A stretch of DNA of 56,189 nt from Chthonomonas sp. UBA6659. GTDB taxonomy: Bacteria; Armatimonadota; Fimbriimonadia; Fimbriimonadales; Fimbriimonadaceae. Within the stretch, counting starts at the first letter, position 1. Each line of letters begins with the position of its first letter. This document shows, in pieces, positions 32,712-41,472 of this stretch. The DNA is taken from NCBI GenBank assembly GCA_002455425.1, contig DKKT01000061.1, positions 1,766 through 57,954 on the forward strand. The letters run 5' to 3'. The position numbers and the translations under genes are program-made. The notes below the pieces were generated by a model, which was not told the DNA's origin, did no database searches, and saw only the letters and a list, made by a program, of their open reading frames with translations.

Positions 32712-33830
32712 TCAAATGAGTTGGAGCATCTGGGCCAGCGCCTTCCGAGCAAGTTCCGCCGTGGGTTCTGGGACCCGGATCAGATTCGTCACCTCGCCTT
32801 GAACCAGTCGCTCGAGCTGAAGAAGCAGGAAGCTCGGATGGATCCGGTACATCGTCGAGCAAGGGCAGATCTGGGGGTCGAGGCAGCTGATGGCCTTGTC
32901 CGGGTTCTCTTTGGCCAGACGACTCACGAGGTTGATCTCCGTTCCGATCGCCCACGCCGATCCTGCATCCGATGCCTGTACCGTCTTGATGATGTATTCC
33001 GTCGACCCATTGAAGTCGCTCGCTTGCACGACCTCGAGCGGGCACTCGGGGTGGACCAGGATGCGGACGGCGGGGTTTTCGGCTCGCGCCTTCTCGATCT
33101 GAGCGACCGTGAAGCGCTGGTGAACGCTGCAGTGGCCCTTCCAGAGGATGAACTTGGCTTCGCGCAGGCGTTCCGGCGTGTTTCCCCCGAGCGGCTGGAA
33201 GGGGTTCCAGACGACCATGTCCCGTTCCGGATCGGCTCCCAGCTTGACGCCGGTGTTCCTTCCAAGGTGCTGGTCCGGGAAGAAGAGGACCTTGTCGCCC
33301 CGTCCCATCGCCCACCGCACCGCAGCCGGGGCGTTGGTCGAGGTGCAAACGGTGCCGTCGAACTCTCCGACAAACGCCTTCAGGTTTGCGGCTGAATTGA
33401 TGTACGTGACCGGCACCACGCCCCGTGCGCGGGATGCGACCCCGCATGGCTCTTCCCCGAGGACTTGCTTGAGCTGTTTCCAGCAGGCTTTGACTTGGAA
33501 AATGTTCGCCATATCGGCCATCGAGCAGCCTGCGGCGAGATTCGGCAACAGGACCTGTTGCCGATCTGGCGTGAGGATGTCGGCGCTCTCGGCCATGAAG
33601 TGGACGCCGCAAAAGACGATGAACTCGGCCTCCGGTCGAGCGGCGGCGTCTTTGGCGAGCTTGTAGCTATCGCCGCGAAAGTCGGCATGGACGATGATCT
33701 CGTCGCGTTGATAGTGGTGACCGAGGATGACGAGTCGATCGCCAAGAGCGGCTTTCGCAGCGCGAATGCGCCCCGCGGTGACCTCAGGGTCGAGGTCGGC
33801 ATATTCGATCGGCAGGGGTGCCTGTACCAT
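32712..33830 (-). CDS. nadA: Quinolinate synthase NadA
   Basis: 372 aa from ATG 33830, with AAGGAG 6 nt upstream. Condenses iminoaspartate with dihydroxyacetone phosphate to quinolinate in de novo NAD synthesis, using a [4Fe-4S] cluster. Three cluster-ligand contexts are visible: LAAGCSMADMAN, the TSTNAPAA region, and CLDPQICPCSTMYRIHP; HPECPLEVVQASD is a further conserved motif. N-terminal VILGHHYQRDEI is the family signature. nadB and nadC are not in the window. The upstream region 33831-33935 has a GTCCG-TTTTT-CGGAC hairpin of unknown role. Confidence 0.96.
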   Translation of the reverse strand: MVQAPLPIEYADLDPEVTAGRIRAAKAALGDRLVILGHHYQRDEIIVHADFRGDSYKLAKDAAARPEAEFIVFCGVHFMAESADILTPDRQQVLLPNLAAGCSMADMANIFQVKACWKQLKQVLGEEPCGVASRARGVVPVTYINSAANLKAFVGEFDGTVCTSTNAPAAVRWAMGRGDKVLFFPDQHLGRNTGVKLGADPERDMVVWNPFQPLGGNTPERLREAKFILWKGHCSVHQRFTVAQIEKARAENPAVRILVHPECPLEVVQASDFNGSTEYIIKTVQASDAGSAWAIGTEINLVSRLAKENPDKAISCLDPQICPCSTMYRIHPSFLLLQLERLVQGEVTNLIRVPEPTAELARKALAQMLQLI

Positions 33831-33935
33831 CTTATGCTCCTTCGCCGCGCAATGAAGAAAGCGCGGCCCGAACTCGGCACAGTCCGAAAAACGGACGGGG
33901 ATGTTGTGACGGGTTCTCTCCGAGATTATGACACC

Positions 33936-34787
33936 TCAACCCCCGGAAACCGACCCCCGACTCACCGGACAGGGACTTCCTTCCGACGTGGTGACCAAGT
34001 GCTGGCCGGCGAGATCGTAGGTGATCGCCTCGCCTTGGACTTCACTCGCGAGAGGAACACGATTCGGGGCGACGGTCGGCCACTGATCGAAGTTCACGGG
34101 AGCGCGAAACTCCAGGGCGCCCCGAAGGGTGCGAAGCACCACCCACCGGCCATCTGGGGAGATCGCCCCACCCGTCACGAGGCGATTCGCGGACGAGCTC
34201 GTCGACCCCTTTGGAGTCGTATCGACTTGGATCGTGCCGAGGAGCTGTGCGGCGTAAGTTCCGGTACCGGGCGGCTTCGGGACCTTGAACACCTTGCTCA
34301 AACCGGTGTCGACTTTGGTGACGATGTAGAGATCGCCGACTCCCGGTCGCACCATCAGACACTCGGCGTTCGCGGCCCCGCCGGGGTAGGTGATCGTGTA
34401 GGTTTCGAACGTGGTCAAGGTCTGGTCGCCAAGCGCTTTCGGTTCGGCGACCCGGTGGACCAAGACATGGGCGCGAACCCTCAAGTTGTCACCGATGTCA
34501 CCGAGGTACACCCACTTTCCGCCGCCGACCGGGGCCGTCGCCATGTCCTCCCAGTCGATCGCGGTGATCCCTTGGAGCGTGTACACGGCTTTCACGCCCT
34601 GAACATCGAATCGGAAGAACCGGGGTCCGTCCCCGCTATCGTTGTGCGTGAAGTAGTCGGACTTCGACGTCAACGAGGGTGCAACGCCTGAGCTTTCGTT
34701 GACGCGGGGATCGTTCAACGTCAGGAAGGGCACCGGGGCGCCGTACGTACGGACCTGGGTGAGCGCGAGAAGCACGGCCAAGATCAT
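33936..34787 (-). CDS. Secreted beta-propeller-like protein, unknown function
   Basis: 283 aa from ATG 34787 (a TTG seven codons upstream is also in frame; GAGG lies 12 nt before the ATG). Signal peptide MILAVLLALTQVRTYGA. The mature part carries repeated WD/NHL-like short strands (VYLGDIGDNLRVRAHVLVHR, LYIVTKVDTGLSKVFKV, AISPDGRWVVLRT) compatible with a small beta-propeller; the DIGDN motif is common in secreted proteins of this type. No catalytic residues recognised. It lies between nadA and the redoxin gene on the minus strand. Confidence 0.72.
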   Translation of the reverse strand: MILAVLLALTQVRTYGAPVPFLTLNDPRVNESSGVAPSLTSKSDYFTHNDSGDGPRFFRFDVQGVKAVYTLQGITAIDWEDMATAPVGGGKWVYLGDIGDNLRVRAHVLVHRVAEPKALGDQTLTTFETYTITYPGGAANAECLMVRPGVGDLYIVTKVDTGLSKVFKVPKPPGTGTYAAQLLGTIQVDTTPKGSTSSSANRLVTGGAISPDGRWVVLRTLRGALEFRAPVNFDQWPTVAPNRVPLASEVQGEAITYDLAGQHLVTTSEGSPCPVSRGSVSGG

Positions 34788-34850
34788 GGCTGGAGTATGC
34801 CTCAGCAACTAAAAGGCCCGGAGCGTCACCGTTCCAGGCCTCGTCGTTCA

Positions 34851-34869
34851 GACCTCCCACCGGGAGGTC
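34851..34869 (-). terminator. Weak hairpin after the redoxin gene
   Basis: 8-bp perfect stem (34851-34858 and 34862-34869) with a 3-nt loop, 14 nt past the redoxin stop. No T-tract follows, so termination would be inefficient or it may stabilise the mRNA end. Confidence 0.35.
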
Positions 34870-34882
34870 GGGGCTAGAAGGG

Positions 34883-35449
34883 TCACCCCGCGCGGGGGCT
34901 GGTTGGTGCGCCGGAAGTATCGATCTTCGCGGTGGCACCCTTCGTCGCTCCCGCGATCGAGGCACTGAGTTCGTTGATTTCGCCGACGGAGTAGCCGGCC
35001 CATTCCTTCTGGATCTTGCCGGTCTTGTCGACCATGATCGTCCACGGAGATCTCTCAGCCTTGTACGCCTTGATGATCTTCATGTCCGGATCGAGAAGGA
35101 CCGGGAACGGAGCCTTGAATTTCTCCTGCCAACTCTTGAAGCCGGCGGCGTCCGCGTCGATCACTCCGACGAAATTGACCTTGCCCTTGTAGGCCGCTGC
35201 CACGCGGTTGTAGTACTTCACCGCTTGAGCATTGACCGGGCAGGTGCTGCCGATAAAGTAGAGCACGAGGGGCTTCTGGCCCGTGAGGCTCTTGAGCGTA
35301 TGCGTCTTGCCGTCGCTGGTCTTGGCCGAGAAAGCCGGGGCGCTGTCGCCCTTCTTCCATTCCTGAGACCAACCGCCCGTCGTGAGGAGCGCAAACGCTC
35401 CTACCGACAGAAGGCCTGCGCCAACAAGGATTTTGCTGATCGCTTTCAT
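34883..35449 (-). CDS. Exported thioredoxin-fold redoxin (AhpC/TSA-TlpA-like), single cysteine
   Basis: 188 aa. Signal peptide about 1-28. Redoxin fold from about residue 30: GDSAPAFSAKTSDGKTHTL, LVLYFIGSTCPVNAQ, then PFPVLLDPDMKIIKAY and a WTIMVDKTGKI strand with the cis-Pro position replaced (SPWTIM). The active-site region is TCPVN with only one cysteine (Cys70) in the whole protein, so it cannot form a CxxC disulphide by itself. It could be a 1-Cys peroxiredoxin-like enzyme or need a partner thiol. The C-terminal tail is Ala/Gly/Thr-rich. Confidence 0.85.
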   Translation of the reverse strand: MKAISKILVGAGLLSVGAFALLTTGGWSQEWKKGDSAPAFSAKTSDGKTHTLKSLTGQKPLVLYFIGSTCPVNAQAVKYYNRVAAAYKGKVNFVGVIDADAAGFKSWQEKFKAPFPVLLDPDMKIIKAYKAERSPWTIMVDKTGKIQKEWAGYSVGEINELSASIAGATKGATAKIDTSGAPTSPRAG

Positions 35450-35470
35450 ACAAAGATAAGATACCGCGCT

Positions 35471-36208
35471 CTATCTCAATTCATTCGCATCGAACGCGGC
35501 GAGTGCACGATACTGCTCGAGGTTGTCGATATCCGCGCCAATCTCGGGATACCGGGTCGGGATCGCGACCACCGGTCCGTCGAGAAATCGACTCACGGCC
35601 CGTTCGAGAGACGAGATCCGGAGCGACTTCGGAAACACCCGTGCCAAGGCGAGCCGAGCGAGAGTGCCGAAACCCACCATCGCCGCCAGTTTGAGCGGGC
35701 TCTTGCGGTAGGCATAGGCGCGGCGCATGATCGGCAGCGAGCGCCGCATGAGCGCCGAATCGATCACGGCGAGGTTGCCGCCCGTGAACGCGCCCTCTCG
35801 AAGTGCCACGACCGTGCGCTTCATTCCGGGGTACTTCTCGGCTGCCACGTCCGCGTCGACGATGGGGTAGGTCAGCATCGTTCCCGGCGAGCACCGAGCG
35901 ATGAAGTCATCGACCGCCTCCGAGGTCAGGAACGGCAGATCGGCGGTCACGAGCAGAAACCGGTCGGACAAGACCTCGGCAAGGCCCGCGGCCAGGCTCT
36001 CGATGAAATTCTCCCCGGCCTCGACGTGGCGCTCGCCGAGCGTCGCAGGCCCACCCACGACGATCGCTGAGCCGACGTGGCGGGTCGCCTCGAACACGAT
36101 CTCGACCATCGGCTTGCCTCGGAACGGCAACATCGCCCGATGCTCGACTCCGGAGTACTCCGCAAGGTCGGGCGGGCAGCGTCCGCCGGCAAGAATCACG
36201 ACGTCCAT
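35471..36208 (-). CDS. MobA-like nucleotidyltransferase
   Basis: 245 aa from ATG 36208. NTP-transferase signature MDVVILAGGRCPPDLAEYSG, sugar/NTP motif RAMLPFRGKPMVEIVFEA, and metal-binding LLVTADLPFLT (D in the ADLP motif). The family joins CTP or GTP to a small phosphorylated acceptor. The start is 1 nt after the ispE stop, so the two are coupled. IspD is the cytidylyltransferase one step before IspE, but this protein matches the MobA-like group better; identity left open. Confidence 0.82.
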   Translation of the reverse strand: MDVVILAGGRCPPDLAEYSGVEHRAMLPFRGKPMVEIVFEATRHVGSAIVVGGPATLGERHVEAGENFIESLAAGLAEVLSDRFLLVTADLPFLTSEAVDDFIARCSPGTMLTYPIVDADVAAEKYPGMKRTVVALREGAFTGGNLAVIDSALMRRSLPIMRRAYAYRKSPLKLAAMVGFGTLARLALARVFPKSLRISSLERAVSRFLDGPVVAIPTRYPEIGADIDNLEQYRALAAFDANELR

Positions 36209-36209
36209 G

Positions 36210-37019
36210 TCAAAGCCCCCGCTCGACCTCGATCTGGAGGGATTCCACCCGAGTGAGGGTCGGCACGACATCGACCCGCCATCGATCCGCGAGGCCCTCG
36301 GCCGCCCGCCGCGCGTCCGCCTGCTCAGGAAATGCACCGAACACGCTCGATCCCGAGCCGCAGAGCAAAGCTTGCGTCGCGCCATGCTCGACGAGCATCG
36401 CTTTGGCCGTCAAGCACTCGGTCGGGGCCACGACCTCGAAGTCGTTCGTCCCGTCGTCGTCCCGCAGGGCACGCGACCACGCATCCAACGCACGATACGC
36501 TTCCGGGGTCGAGACGCCGACGCCCAGGTGGACGAGAACGATCCAAGCTTCGGGGCCGTCGGAGAGCGGAGTCAGGCGCTCGCCGTAGCCTTCACCCATG
36601 GCCTCTCCTCCGACGAGAAAGAAGGGCACATCCGCCCCAATCGCGGTCGCGATCTCCCAGAGGCCGTGGTCAGAGACGAGCCCTCCGGTCAGGGTCTGCA
36701 GCGCCCGCAGGGTACCGGCCGCGTTGGAGCTGCCGCCCCCGAGGCCGGCCTGAGTGGGAATCCGCTTCGTCAGCCCGACTTTCACGGGCGGCGTGTGCAC
36801 CAGCTCGGAAAAGAGGCGAATCGCCCGGGTGACGGTGTTCTCGGCGGGCAGGGGGACGTTCGATTCGAACATCCCGGTCGCGGCGGAGCTCATGACGAGG
36901 TCATCAAACAGCCCCACAGCCTGAAACCGGGTCCGAATCGGGTGATAGCCGTGTTCGTCGGCCGGTCCCACCGCAAGAAAGCGATTGATTTTCGCCGGGC
37001 AGCGAACGCGGACCGTCAT
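36210..37019 (-). CDS. ispE: 4-diphosphocytidyl-2-C-methyl-D-erythritol kinase
   Basis: 269 aa. GHMP kinase: opening VRCPAKINRFLAVG, the ATP loop PTQAGLGGGSSNAAGTL, and a C-terminal QALLCGSGSSVFGAF motif. Phosphorylates the 2-hydroxyl of CDP-methylerythritol in the non-mevalonate isoprenoid pathway, which would also supply precursors for carotenoids such as those implied by the CruF-like gene. It is upstream of the MobA-like gene, 1 nt apart, and divergent from the large secreted protein at 37232. Confidence 0.95.
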   Translation of the reverse strand: MTVRVRCPAKINRFLAVGPADEHGYHPIRTRFQAVGLFDDLVMSSAATGMFESNVPLPAENTVTRAIRLFSELVHTPPVKVGLTKRIPTQAGLGGGSSNAAGTLRALQTLTGGLVSDHGLWEIATAIGADVPFFLVGGEAMGEGYGERLTPLSDGPEAWIVLVHLGVGVSTPEAYRALDAWSRALRDDDGTNDFEVVAPTECLTAKAMLVEHGATQALLCGSGSSVFGAFPEQADARRAAEGLADRWRVDVVPTLTRVESLQIEVERGL

Positions 37020-37136
37020 GGCCCGGAGAGTACCGTCCCGAACGCTTTCAGCGAGGGAGACCAGCGGGAGGAAGGCCTATCACCCTCAAAATTGCCAGGC
37101 TTCGAAGGATATGTTGCTGTTGGCACCGTATTGGCC

Positions 37137-37165
37137 TTGATAGTGGGGATTCGGGCCCCTATAGT
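37137..37165 (+). promoter_or_regulatory. Sigma70-like promoter for the TIG-dockerin protein
   Basis: TTGATA (37137-37142), 17 nt, TATAGT (37160-37165). Transcription would start near 37172, leaving a leader of about 60 nt to ATG 37232. The best hexamer pair in the window. Confidence 0.65.
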
Positions 37166-37231
37166 GTAGGGTGGGTCGGCGCGACCGAACCCATGTCGTG
37201 GTGCCGTGCGGTGCCAGGAGAGGAATACGTT

Positions 37232-40200
37232 ATGACTATGATCTTCAGCTGTCTGGTGAAGCTTGCTTCTGCAGCGGCGATTTCTTCGGTGGGCTTGTCC
37301 TCCCCGATCACGTCGCCTGCGCTTTCGCCACAAGGGGAAACGGTGGGCGTTCCGACCGTCGGGGCCGTCGGCATCACCGAAACGAACGCGCAAATCATGG
37401 CGCGCGACAAGGTGCTCAACAACTACCCGATCCTGCCCAAGCAGGAGCACGAGTGGGAGTTGGACAAGCAACCGAATCCGGAAGCCCCGGCGGTGCCGAC
37501 TTGGCCGCCGCTTCCCACTGCCGCTCCCGGCGATAAGGGTGGCCAAGTCAAGATTCAATCCCCCCAGCCGATCGGCACTCAGTTCACGGGCGCGACCCTG
37601 GCGAACTCGGGCGGCTTCGTCCCTCCCGATTGCGAAGGTGCGTCGGGCTTGACGGACATGGTCGTGGTCGCGAACACCTGGATCCGGAGCTACTCGAAAA
37701 CGGGCGTTCTCGGTTCGTTGAACACGAACATGAACAACTTCTTCGCTTCGGTCGGCGGGGGGTCGGGAACGTCCGACCCGCTCGTCACGTTCGATCCTCT
37801 GAGCCAGCGCTACTACGTGGTCATGATCAACCTCTCGACCCCCAACCGCGTGATGCTCGCCGTCAGCACCGGGCCCCACGCGAATGCGTGGACGTTCTTC
37901 CAGTTCCAACACGACCTCATCGGCACCACCCCGAACTCGGATACGGGGGGCTTCTGCGACTACCCAAGTCTGGGCGTCGACGCCAACGCCGTGTACGTCG
38001 GCGCGAACATCTTCAATGCTACCGGCACGGCCTACATCGGTTCGACGGTCTACGTCATCCGAAAGAGCTCCGTCCTCGGTGCGGGCCCGATCGTGGCGAC
38101 GCCGTTCCGGCAGGTCGGGACAGGCGGTGCCGCCGGTCCTTACTCACCCCGTGGTGTCAGCAACACCGACCCCGCGGCGACCGTCGGCTGGTTCGTCGGC
38201 GTCGACACTTTGGCATTCAGCCTCCTCCAGTTCCGACGGATTTCGACTCCAGCCGGAACCCCCACGATCTCGGCAAACCTCCCGTTGACGGTTCCGACGA
38301 CGGCCTTCGCATCGCCCCAGCCCAACCAGGGCGGCACGAGAAATCTCGATGTCATCGATGACCGGCTCTTCCAAGCCTCGATTCGTCGTAATCGCTGGTC
38401 CACGGGCAACCAGTACAACCTCTGGACTTCCCATCACATCAGAACGAACTCGAGCGGCACCGGCACGGCGGCCGGCGATCGAAATTCGTCTCGCTGGTAT
38501 CAGATCGATCTGACTTCGGGCAGTCCGGTCCTGCTCAATGCCGGAACCCTCGTTCCGCCCGCGGCGAGCGGAGGATACATCTTCCCCTCGGTGAACATGA
38601 ACGGCCAAGGTCACATGGCTCTGGGCGCGACGTTCGCCAGCCCGACCAGTTTCGGTAGCGTCGCCGCCGCCGGACGTCTTCGGACGGACATTCCGACGAG
38701 CGCGACCCAGCCGGCGACGATCGCAACGGCCGGGACGGCAGCATACAACCCCGGAGCGACCGATCCCGAAAGGTGCGGAGACTACTCCGACACCGACGTC
38801 GATCCTACGGACGACATGACCTTCTGGACCTACCAGTGGGTATGTCTCACCGCCAACCAATGGGCGGTCCGGGTGGTTCAGCTGCGCGCACTTCCTCCCG
38901 CGACTCCGGCCTCCTGTGCGCCAAACACGATCGCGCAGGGCGCGAGCAACGTGAACATCGTGGTGACCGGCACGTCGGTTTCCGGCAGCGAGTTCTATGA
39001 GAACTTCCCTTCGTACCCGAACCGGATCGGAGCCGCGTTCAGCGGCACGGGACTCACCGTCAACAGCGTCACCATCAACACTCCGACCCAGGTGACGGTC
39101 AATGTATCCGCCTCAGGCGCGGCCGCCACAGGCCTGCGCAACTTGACCATCACCAATCCCGACGGGCAGGTCGCGACCGGCAACAACCTGTTGACCGTGA
39201 CTGCGGGCTCGAATCCAGTCCCGACCACGACCTCGATCAGCCCCTCGAGTGCGACGGCCGGTGGTGCCGGCTTCACCCTCACGGTGAACGGTACCAACTT
39301 CATCAGCGGTTCGATCGTTCGCTGGAACGGTGCCGACCGGACAACGACGTTCGTGAGCGGCACCCAGGTGACAGCCTCGATCTCGGCCGCCGACATCGCG
39401 AACGCGGGCACGGCCACGGTGACCGTCTTCAACCCGGCACCGGGTGGCGGCACTTCGAACGGCCAGACCTTCACGATCAACAATCCGGTCCCAACCCTGA
39501 CGACGATCAGTCCGTCGTCGGGCACGGCAGGAGGCCCAGCCTTCACCCTGACCGTCAACGGGACGAACTTCAACTCGCAGTCGGTGGTGCGCTGGAACGG
39601 CAACAACCGAACGACGACCTTTGTGAGTTCGACGCAGATTACGGCCTCGATTCCGGCGACGGACATCGCGACCGCCGGCACCGCGACCGTGACGGTCTTC
39701 AACCCGACCCCAGGTGGAGGAACATCCGGCAGCGCGACATTCACGATCAACAACCCCGTCCCGGCGGTCACGACGATCTCGCCGTCGAGCGCGACGGTCG
39801 GGGGCGCTGCGTTCACGCTGACTGTCAACGGCAGCAACTTCGTGAGCACTTCCGTCGTTCAGTGGAACGGTAGCAACCGAACGACCACGTTCGTCAATGC
39901 GAACCAGCTGACGGCGTCGATCCCGGCGAGCGACCTGCTCGTGGCCGGCACGTTCCCCGTTCGGGTCTCGAACCCGAGCCCGGGCGGCGGACTCTCGGGG
40001 ACCGTGAACTTCACGGTCAACAACCCGTTGCCGACGCTGACGTCCATCTCGCCCGCTTCGGCCGTTTCGCAAGGTCCGGGCTTCACCCTGACCGTGAATG
40101 GAACGGGGTTTGTCAGCAGCAGCGTCGTTCGATGGAACGGTAGCCCGCGGACGACGACCTTCGTCAACGCAACCCAGCTCACCGCCTCGATCACCGCTGC

Positions 40201-40732
40201 GGACATTGCCGCGGCCGGCACGTTCCCGATCACCGTGTTCAACAGCGGACCGGGTGGCGGGACCTCGGGCTCGCTCAACTTCACGGTGACGGCAACCACG
40301 ATCTCCGGCACGGTCGTCCTTCAGGACTATCCGTTCGGGAACAAGACGCTGGTTCCGATCACGATGGAGCTGCGCAACAACATCACCAACGCGATCGTCG
40401 CGACCACCACGGTGTTCGTGAACGGAAGCGATCAGTTCACCTGGATCCTCAACGTTCCGGCAGGTACCTACCATGTTCGGGCGAAGGCATCCCATTGGCT
40501 CGCGCAGAAGCGCCTGAATCAGGTGATCTCTGGCGGCGCGCTGACGGGTCAGAACTTCAGTCTCAGGAACGGTGATCTGAACAACGACAACATGGTCGAT
40601 TCGGACGACTTCGATCTTCTGATCGCAGCGTTTGGAATCAGCGCGGGTGGCGACCTCAACGGAGACGGTGTAACCGACTCTGACGACTTCGACATCCTGA
40701 TCGCGAACTTCGGACTGAGCGGCGACAACTAA
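37232..40732 (+). CDS. Large secreted protein with four IPT/TIG repeats and dockerin-like C-terminus
   Basis: 1166 aa from ATG 37232, with GAGG 8 nt upstream; an ATG 13 codons earlier has no ribosome-binding site. Signal peptide about 1-25. Residues about 95-560 form a large beta-rich domain (motifs GGFVPPDCEGASGLTDMVVV, FDPLSQRYYVVMI, GFCDYPSLGVDANAVYVGA) as in secreted sialidase-like/propeller proteins. Residues about 661-1020 are four IPT/TIG immunoglobulin-like repeats of exactly 90 aa each (opening NNPVPTLTTISPSS, closing GGGTSG..FTINN). Residues about 1030-1110 form a further beta domain. The C-terminus has two dockerin-type calcium loops (GDLNNDNMVDSDDFD, GDLNGDGVTDSDDFD). Probably extracellular, anchored or assembled through the dockerin. 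Terminator at 40751-40780. Confidence 0.88.
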   Translation: MTMIFSCLVKLASAAAISSVGLSSPITSPALSPQGETVGVPTVGAVGITETNAQIMARDKVLNNYPILPKQEHEWELDKQPNPEAPAVPTWPPLPTAAPGDKGGQVKIQSPQPIGTQFTGATLANSGGFVPPDCEGASGLTDMVVVANTWIRSYSKTGVLGSLNTNMNNFFASVGGGSGTSDPLVTFDPLSQRYYVVMINLSTPNRVMLAVSTGPHANAWTFFQFQHDLIGTTPNSDTGGFCDYPSLGVDANAVYVGANIFNATGTAYIGSTVYVIRKSSVLGAGPIVATPFRQVGTGGAAGPYSPRGVSNTDPAATVGWFVGVDTLAFSLLQFRRISTPAGTPTISANLPLTVPTTAFASPQPNQGGTRNLDVIDDRLFQASIRRNRWSTGNQYNLWTSHHIRTNSSGTGTAAGDRNSSRWYQIDLTSGSPVLLNAGTLVPPAASGGYIFPSVNMNGQGHMALGATFASPTSFGSVAAAGRLRTDIPTSATQPATIATAGTAAYNPGATDPERCGDYSDTDVDPTDDMTFWTYQWVCLTANQWAVRVVQLRALPPATPASCAPNTIAQGASNVNIVVTGTSVSGSEFYENFPSYPNRIGAAFSGTGLTVNSVTINTPTQVTVNVSASGAAATGLRNLTITNPDGQVATGNNLLTVTAGSNPVPTTTSISPSSATAGGAGFTLTVNGTNFISGSIVRWNGADRTTTFVSGTQVTASISAADIANAGTATVTVFNPAPGGGTSNGQTFTINNPVPTLTTISPSSGTAGGPAFTLTVNGTNFNSQSVVRWNGNNRTTTFVSSTQITASIPATDIATAGTATVTVFNPTPGGGTSGSATFTINNPVPAVTTISPSSATVGGAAFTLTVNGSNFVSTSVVQWNGSNRTTTFVNANQLTASIPASDLLVAGTFPVRVSNPSPGGGLSGTVNFTVNNPLPTLTSISPASAVSQGPGFTLTVNGTGFVSSSVVRWNGSPRTTTFVNATQLTASITAADIAAAGTFPITVFNSGPGGGTSGSLNFTVTATTISGTVVLQDYPFGNKTLVPITMELRNNITNAIVATTTVFVNGSDQFTWILNVPAGTYHVRAKASHWLAQKRLNQVISGGALTGQNFSLRNGDLNNDNMVDSDDFDLLIAAFGISAGGDLNGDGVTDSDDFDILIANFGLSGDN
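39212..40291 (+). repeat. Four tandem 270-bp IPT/TIG-encoding repeats
   Basis: Repeat starts at 39212, 39482, 39752 and 40022, spaced exactly 270 bp with no indels. Sequence identity between units is partial at the DNA level but the frame and length are fixed. Asn-Pro-Val/Leu-Pro opens each unit. Confidence 0.85.
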
Positions 40733-40750
40733 GGCCGCCCGATCCGCAAA

Positions 40751-40780
40751 GAAGGGTCCCGCGCGAGCGCGGGACCCTTC
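40751..40780. terminator. Terminator after the TIG-dockerin protein
   Basis: Perfect 14-bp arms (40751-40764 and 40767-40780) around GA, 18 nt past the stop, followed by TTCATTG. The minus-strand gene ending at 40801 converges on it, so it probably serves both. Confidence 0.85.
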
Positions 40781-40800
40781 TTCATTGCGGACCCCTTCGG

Positions 40801-41472
40801 TTAGTCGGTGCGCTCGGATCTGAGTGTGAACTTGGTCGTCGAGGCACCCATCGGGGCGTTCGTCACGTTCGCGAGGATTCGGACGGTCTTCCCGTCGACC
40901 GTCGACAGCCACGCGGTCCCATCGGCTTGGATCGGCAGGTTGCCCTCCGTCTCACGGACCTTGAACTCGATCTTCATCGTGTCACGTGCGCCGATCTTTT
41001 CAGTGCCGACGGCACGGTACTCAAAGGTCATCGCCCGGATCCCGGTCGACTTCGGAATCTGGTGGGTCCAGGTGTCGCCCGGCTTGACCGGATTGGATGG
41101 GACGACGACCATCGTTGCCCGGGTGGTTCGCAGATTGTCTGTGGTGACGTTCTTGCCCCTGACTTCGATGATCTCGCCGGTCGCCTTGATGATCATCGTG
41201 GACTCCGAGTCGTTCGCGATATCCATCTCGTCGTTCCCCGACTTGAGTTTCATCTGACCGAGCTTCTGAAACAACGTGATCGGCCCGAGGACGTCGACCT
41301 TGTCGACACGGGTCTCGCCGCTGCCGATCAGCGTCGCTTTGACCCCTTGGTCCTCGAACGACATCTCGACCCGATACCGGAGGATTTCGCCAACCTTGGC
41401 GCGATAGAGGAGGCTCTTCGCCTCGTCCTCGAGCGAGGGGACGACCGCAGCGAGCATGAGGATCACCATCAT
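40801..41472 (-). CDS. Exported protein, paralogue of upstream neighbour (downstream copy)
   Basis: 223 aa; the start ATG overlaps the stop of the upstream gene (ATGA). A short signal peptide (MMVILMLAAVVPSLEDEA). The body is a beta-rich domain with the family pattern VKPGDTWTHQIPK, then EKIGARDTMKIEFKVRETEG, then GTAWLSTVDGKTVRI. It aligns over its whole length with the product of 41469-42170 (VKPGDKWVVDLKP, EKVGPYATAKIKWSYTETEG, GTVWIWTLDGSLVKAEG). The two look like secreted lipocalin/DUF-type beta-barrel proteins; the ligand is unknown. Confidence 0.75.
   Translation of the reverse strand: MMVILMLAAVVPSLEDEAKSLLYRAKVGEILRYRVEMSFEDQGVKATLIGSGETRVDKVDVLGPITLFQKLGQMKLKSGNDEMDIANDSESTMIIKATGEIIEVRGKNVTTDNLRTTRATMVVVPSNPVKPGDTWTHQIPKSTGIRAMTFEYRAVGTEKIGARDTMKIEFKVRETEGNLPIQADGTAWLSTVDGKTVRILANVTNAPMGASTTKFTLRSERTD

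Noticed and set aside
33831..33935. NAD-type riboswitch ahead of nadA
   Set aside because: A small GTCCG-CGGAC hairpin exists, but the known motif's conserved loops are not present.
35471..36208. IspD, because of coupling to ispE
   Set aside because: The motif set (LAGGRCPPD, ADLPFLT) fits the MobA-like group better and the C-terminal half does not look like IspD.
39113..40912. 599-codon minus-strand ORF across the TIG repeats
   Set aside because: It is the antisense frame of a GC-rich repeat region; Arg/Asp-rich low-complexity product, opposite to a well supported gene.
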